DNA from: an uncultured Oscillibacter sp.
GTDB lineage: Bacteria > Bacillota > Clostridia > Oscillospirales > Oscillospiraceae
NCBI GenBank assembly: GCA_946183715.1
Contig: CAMHDB010000071.1
Span: forward strand, 1-8,782
Length of the DNA stretch: 8,782 nucleotides
Direction of reading: 5' to 3'
Every line of letters begins with the position of its first letter. The first letter of the stretch is position 1. This document shows, one piece after another, positions 6,400 through 8,782 of this stretch. The notes beneath the pieces were generated by a model. The model was not told the origin of the DNA, ran no database searches, and saw only the letters and a list, made by a program, of their open reading frames with translations. A program made the translations under genes and the position numbers.

Positions 6400-7302
6400 T
6401 CACTCCGCGTCCAGAAGTTCGCCGAACGCCAGCGGAAACGCCCCGATTACGTCGAGCGGCGTCACGGCGTAGGGCGTGAGCGTATTGGCGGCGTAGTCGG
6501 CGGCGCGCCCGTGAATCCACACGCCCCCGGCGGCGGCCTGTACGGGCGTCGCGCCCTGTGCCAACAGCGACGCGATAAGCCCCGTCAGCACGTCGCCGCT
6601 CCCGCCTTTCGACAGCCCCGAGTTCCCGGTCGTGTTCACGAGTACCGTCCCCGACGGCGTGGCGGTCATCGTCCGGTGTCCTTTCAGCACGAGAATACAG
6701 CCGTATTCCGTGGCGAAGTCGCGCGCGAGTTTGGCCCTGTCCGCCTTGGCGATACTCTCCGGCGTCGTGTTGCCGCCCAGTAACCGCGCAAATTCCCCGT
6801 CGTGCGGCGTCAGAATCGTGACGCGCCCGCGCCGCTCCGACAGTATATGTATATGCCCGCCGAGCGCGTTTATGCCATCGGCGTCCAAAACGACGGGCTT
6901 TTCCGTTTCGGACAGCAACGCGTGGACGGTATCGGCGACGCCGTCGAAGCGCCCGAGGCCCGGCCCGATTGCGAGTACGTCGCAGGCTTGCGCCTGTCCC
7001 CGCAACGTCGGGAGTGCGTCGGGGGCGAGGGAATCGGCGGTGCCGAGGGCGACGGGAATCGACGAGACACAGCGCGAGGCCTCCACGGCCCATATCCCGC
7101 CCGGGACGCCCAGAAAGACCAGTCCGCAACCCGAGCTACAGGCCGCCGCCGCCATTAAGTACGGCGCGCCCGTATAGGCCCGCGAGCCGCCGACGAGGAA
7201 CACTTTCCCGAAGTCGCCTTTATGGCCGTCGGGCTTGCGCGGCGGCAGGGCGCAACGCGCGAAAGACACGTCCACTTGAATGACATTCCGGCCCTGCTCC
7301 AT
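6400..7302 (-). CDS. nnrD: ADP-dependent NAD(P)H-hydrate dehydratase
   Basis: NnrD dehydrates damaged (S)-NAD(P)HX back to NAD(P)H using ADP, a metabolite-repair reaction in the cytoplasm. The 300-residue product is the stand-alone dehydratase domain (ribokinase-like fold); no NnrE epimerase domain is fused. Family motifs in order: KGDFGKVFLVGGSRAYTGAP (28-47), IGPGLG (112-117), LDADGIN (139-145), ILTPHDGEFARL (163-174), LVLKGHRTM (204-212), and GNSGLSKGGSGDVLTG (226-241) with the catalytic-site Asp237. HGRAAD is at 264-269. The start is ATG 7300-7302, preceded by GGAGGTATCATC. The same frame is open up to 7644, but that part overlaps cls and has shadow-type composition. The start lies 16 bases past the cls stop codon, so the two are surely cotranscribed. 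Confidence 0.96.
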   Translation of the reverse strand: MEQGRNVIQVDVSFARCALPPRKPDGHKGDFGKVFLVGGSRAYTGAPYLMAAAACSSGCGLVFLGVPGGIWAVEASRCVSSIPVALGTADSLAPDALPTLRGQAQACDVLAIGPGLGRFDGVADTVHALLSETEKPVVLDADGINALGGHIHILSERRGRVTILTPHDGEFARLLGGNTTPESIAKADRAKLARDFATEYGCILVLKGHRTMTATPSGTVLVNTTGNSGLSKGGSGDVLTGLIASLLAQGATPVQAAAGGVWIHGRAADYAANTLTPYAVTPLDVIGAFPLAFGELLDAE

Positions 7303-7318
7303 GATGATACCTCCTGCA

Positions 7319-8782
7319 TTACAACCAGATTGCGCCGAGTTTGAGGACGGACGCCGCCAGACGGCGTGTCCACGGGCGCGCCTCCCACGCCTCCAGCGTA
7401 TAGAGTTCGCTCCGGGCCATGACGTTTTCCAAGTCCTTCTGAATGTCGCGTATGACGGGCATATGGTAGAGTACGACGCCGCATTCGTAGTGCAACTGGA
7501 ACGTGCGGTAGTCCATATTGGTCGAGCCGACGAGGGCGGCTTCCCCGTCGACGAGCACGCTTTTGGCGTGGAGGAAACCGGGGGTGTAGCGGTAAATCCG
7601 GACGCCGTGCCGTAGTAGCTGTCCCCAGTAGGTTTCGGCGACAAGGTAGGCTAATTTGTGGTCGGGAATCGCCGGGACGCACAGCCGCACGTCTACGCCC
7701 GCGTCCGCCGCGATACACAAGGCCGTCTGCATGGATTCCTCCACGGCGTAGTAGGGCGTGGTCATGTAGAGCGTGCGCTGCGCGGAGGAAATCAGTTGCA
7801 GATAGGTTTCCTCTATGGGGTAGTCGGGATTCCGGAGGGGGCCGTCGGAGAAGGGCTGACAGTAGCCGAAGGCGGGTGGGAAGATACGTTGCGGGCGGTA
7901 GTCGTCGTCGGGGCGGGAGAGGGTACGGCCCAGCATTTTCCATAGCTGCATAAAGTACGCGGCGAAGCCCCACGCGCCGGGGCCGTGTAGACGTACTCCG
8001 CTGTCCTTCCAGTGTCCGAAGCGCTCGACGAGGTTCGCGTACTCGTCGGCGAGGTTGATACCGCCCGTGTAGGCGATTTCGCCGTCGACGACGGCTATCT
8101 TGCGGTGGTCGCGGTAGTTGAAGTAGACGCGCCCGATATAACGGTGTACGGGGTTGAACATCTGCGCCTCAATGCGGGCGTCCTGTAGGGCGCGGAGGGC
8201 GTCGCCGGAGAAGCGGAACAAATTCCCGAAGTCGTCGAAGATGATACAGATTTCGACGCCGGCGGCGGCGCGTTCGCGGAGGGCGTCGAACAGGGCGTCC
8301 CAGACCTGCCCCTCCGCGAGGATATAGTATTCGAGGAAGATATAGCGCGAGGCGCGGCGGATGTCGGAGAGCAGACTGCGGAAGAAGTCCGCGCCGTCGG
8401 GGAAGTAGCGCGCGGTGGTGTCGCGGAACAGCCAGCAGTCGCGTTTCATGAGGTAGGCGGCGAGGCGGCCCCACGCGGGGGAGTATTCGCGCAGGTTACG
8501 CAGGTTCCGGGCGTAGTCGATTCTCCGCTCGTAGTCCTCCCGGACGGGCGGGACGTATTTCAGGCTGAGGCGTTTCGACTGCCGCGCCCCGCCCCACAGG
8601 TAGAACAGAATCATACCGGGAACGGGGGTAGCGGTCAACAGGCACATCCACGCCAGTTTATAGCTCTGACTGCCCGGACGCTGGTACACCCACAGCGCGA
8701 CGGCGAGCGCCGCGATTTGCAACAACAGATAGACGTATCCGGCGTTTTCGCGGAGAAAGGACGTGAGCAGGAGCGTAATGGA
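7319..8782 (-). CDS. cls: Cardiolipin synthase, N-terminus beyond window edge
   Basis: Cls joins two phosphatidylglycerol molecules into cardiolipin and glycerol at the cytoplasmic membrane. There are 487 visible residues, and the frame stays open to base 8782, so the true start lies outside. A putative start at TTG 8725 would cut into the membrane region. Two N-terminal hydrophobic stretches are visible (LLLQIAALAVALWVY and LAWMCLLTATPVPGMILFYLW), the second with the PVPG turn usual in the PLD nuclease N-terminal domain. The two PLD motifs are intact: HRKIAVVDGEIAYTGGINLADEY (His226, Lys228, Asp233 in visible numbering) and HAKSVLVDGEAALVGSTNMD (His405, Lys407, Asp412). The C-terminus WTRRLAASVLKLGAIWL resembles that of other Cls. 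It is the first visible gene of the minus-strand cluster; its promoter is outside. Confidence 0.95.
   Translation of the reverse strand, partial: SITLLLTSFLRENAGYVYLLLQIAALAVALWVYQRPGSQSYKLAWMCLLTATPVPGMILFYLWGGARQSKRLSLKYVPPVREDYERRIDYARNLRNLREYSPAWGRLAAYLMKRDCWLFRDTTARYFPDGADFFRSLLSDIRRASRYIFLEYYILAEGQVWDALFDALRERAAAGVEICIIFDDFGNLFRFSGDALRALQDARIEAQMFNPVHRYIGRVYFNYRDHRKIAVVDGEIAYTGGINLADEYANLVERFGHWKDSGVRLHGPGAWGFAAYFMQLWKMLGRTLSRPDDDYRPQRIFPPAFGYCQPFSDGPLRNPDYPIEETYLQLISSAQRTLYMTTPYYAVEESMQTALCIAADAGVDVRLCVPAIPDHKLAYLVAETYWGQLLRHGVRIYRYTPGFLHAKSVLVDGEAALVGSTNMDYRTFQLHYECGVVLYHMPVIRDIQKDLENVMARSELYTLEAWEARPWTRRLAASVLKLGAIWL

Noticed and set aside
7303..7644. 114-residue N-terminal extension of nnrD
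   Set aside because: The frame is open, but it overlaps the 3' part of cls. The family starts near the ATG at 7302, which has a strong ribosome binding site.
8723..8725. TTG as start codon of cls
   Set aside because: The frame continues to the window edge with hydrophobic, Cls-like residues upstream, so the real start is outside.
1..8782. CRISPR array, tRNA or rRNA genes, insertion sequence, prophage genes
   Set aside because: No regularly spaced repeats, cloverleaf sequences, transposase or integrase frames were seen. The only repeats are the two leader units.

Overview
The window looks like chromosomal DNA from a GC-rich, Gram-positive-type (Firmicutes) bacterium, most likely a Clostridia/Oscillospirales-like lineage. 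The evidence is strong AGGAGG-type ribosome binding sites, a secreted protein with S-layer-homology-like repeats, a lipobox lipoprotein, and the gene order lipoprotein - alr - mazF, which matches ydcC - alrA - ndoAI - ndoA of Bacillus subtilis. Hand-counted 60-base lines in alr and nnrD run at about 68-70% GC. The lineage call is inference; no rRNA or other marker is present.

Layout, right to left, following the dominant minus-strand transcription. A five-gene cluster occupies 8782-4066: a cardiolipin synthase whose N-terminus lies outside the window, the NAD(P)HX dehydratase nnrD, a small lipoprotein, alanine racemase alr, and a MazF/NdoA-type endoribonuclease. The first four genes are 16-25 bases apart. 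A 123-base gap holding an 18-bp perfect palindrome separates alr from mazF, and no MazE-type antitoxin gene is seen there. A strong terminator at 4031-4061 closes the cluster. Next comes one plus-strand gene (3478-3999), convergent with mazF. It encodes an unrecognised one-pass membrane protein, and its GC is only about 48%. Then follows a 237-base AT-rich intergenic region with a divergent promoter on one side and a duplicated, structured leader on the other. After it, on the minus strand, are a 743-residue secreted protein with YcdB/YcdC- or PepSY-like repeats and C-terminal SLH-like repeats (1009-3240), its terminator, a near-consensus promoter, and the first 299 codons of tgt (queuine/preQ1 tRNA-ribosyltransferase).

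The cluster combines envelope functions (cardiolipin, D-alanine for peptidoglycan, a lipoprotein) with metabolite repair and an mRNA interferase. Most of the window is housekeeping. The points worth a second look are: total absence of GATC and of CCWGG by hand scan; a MazF without a visible antitoxin; the compositionally foreign membrane protein gene; and the duplicated leader of the SLH-like gene, which offers alternative base pairings.
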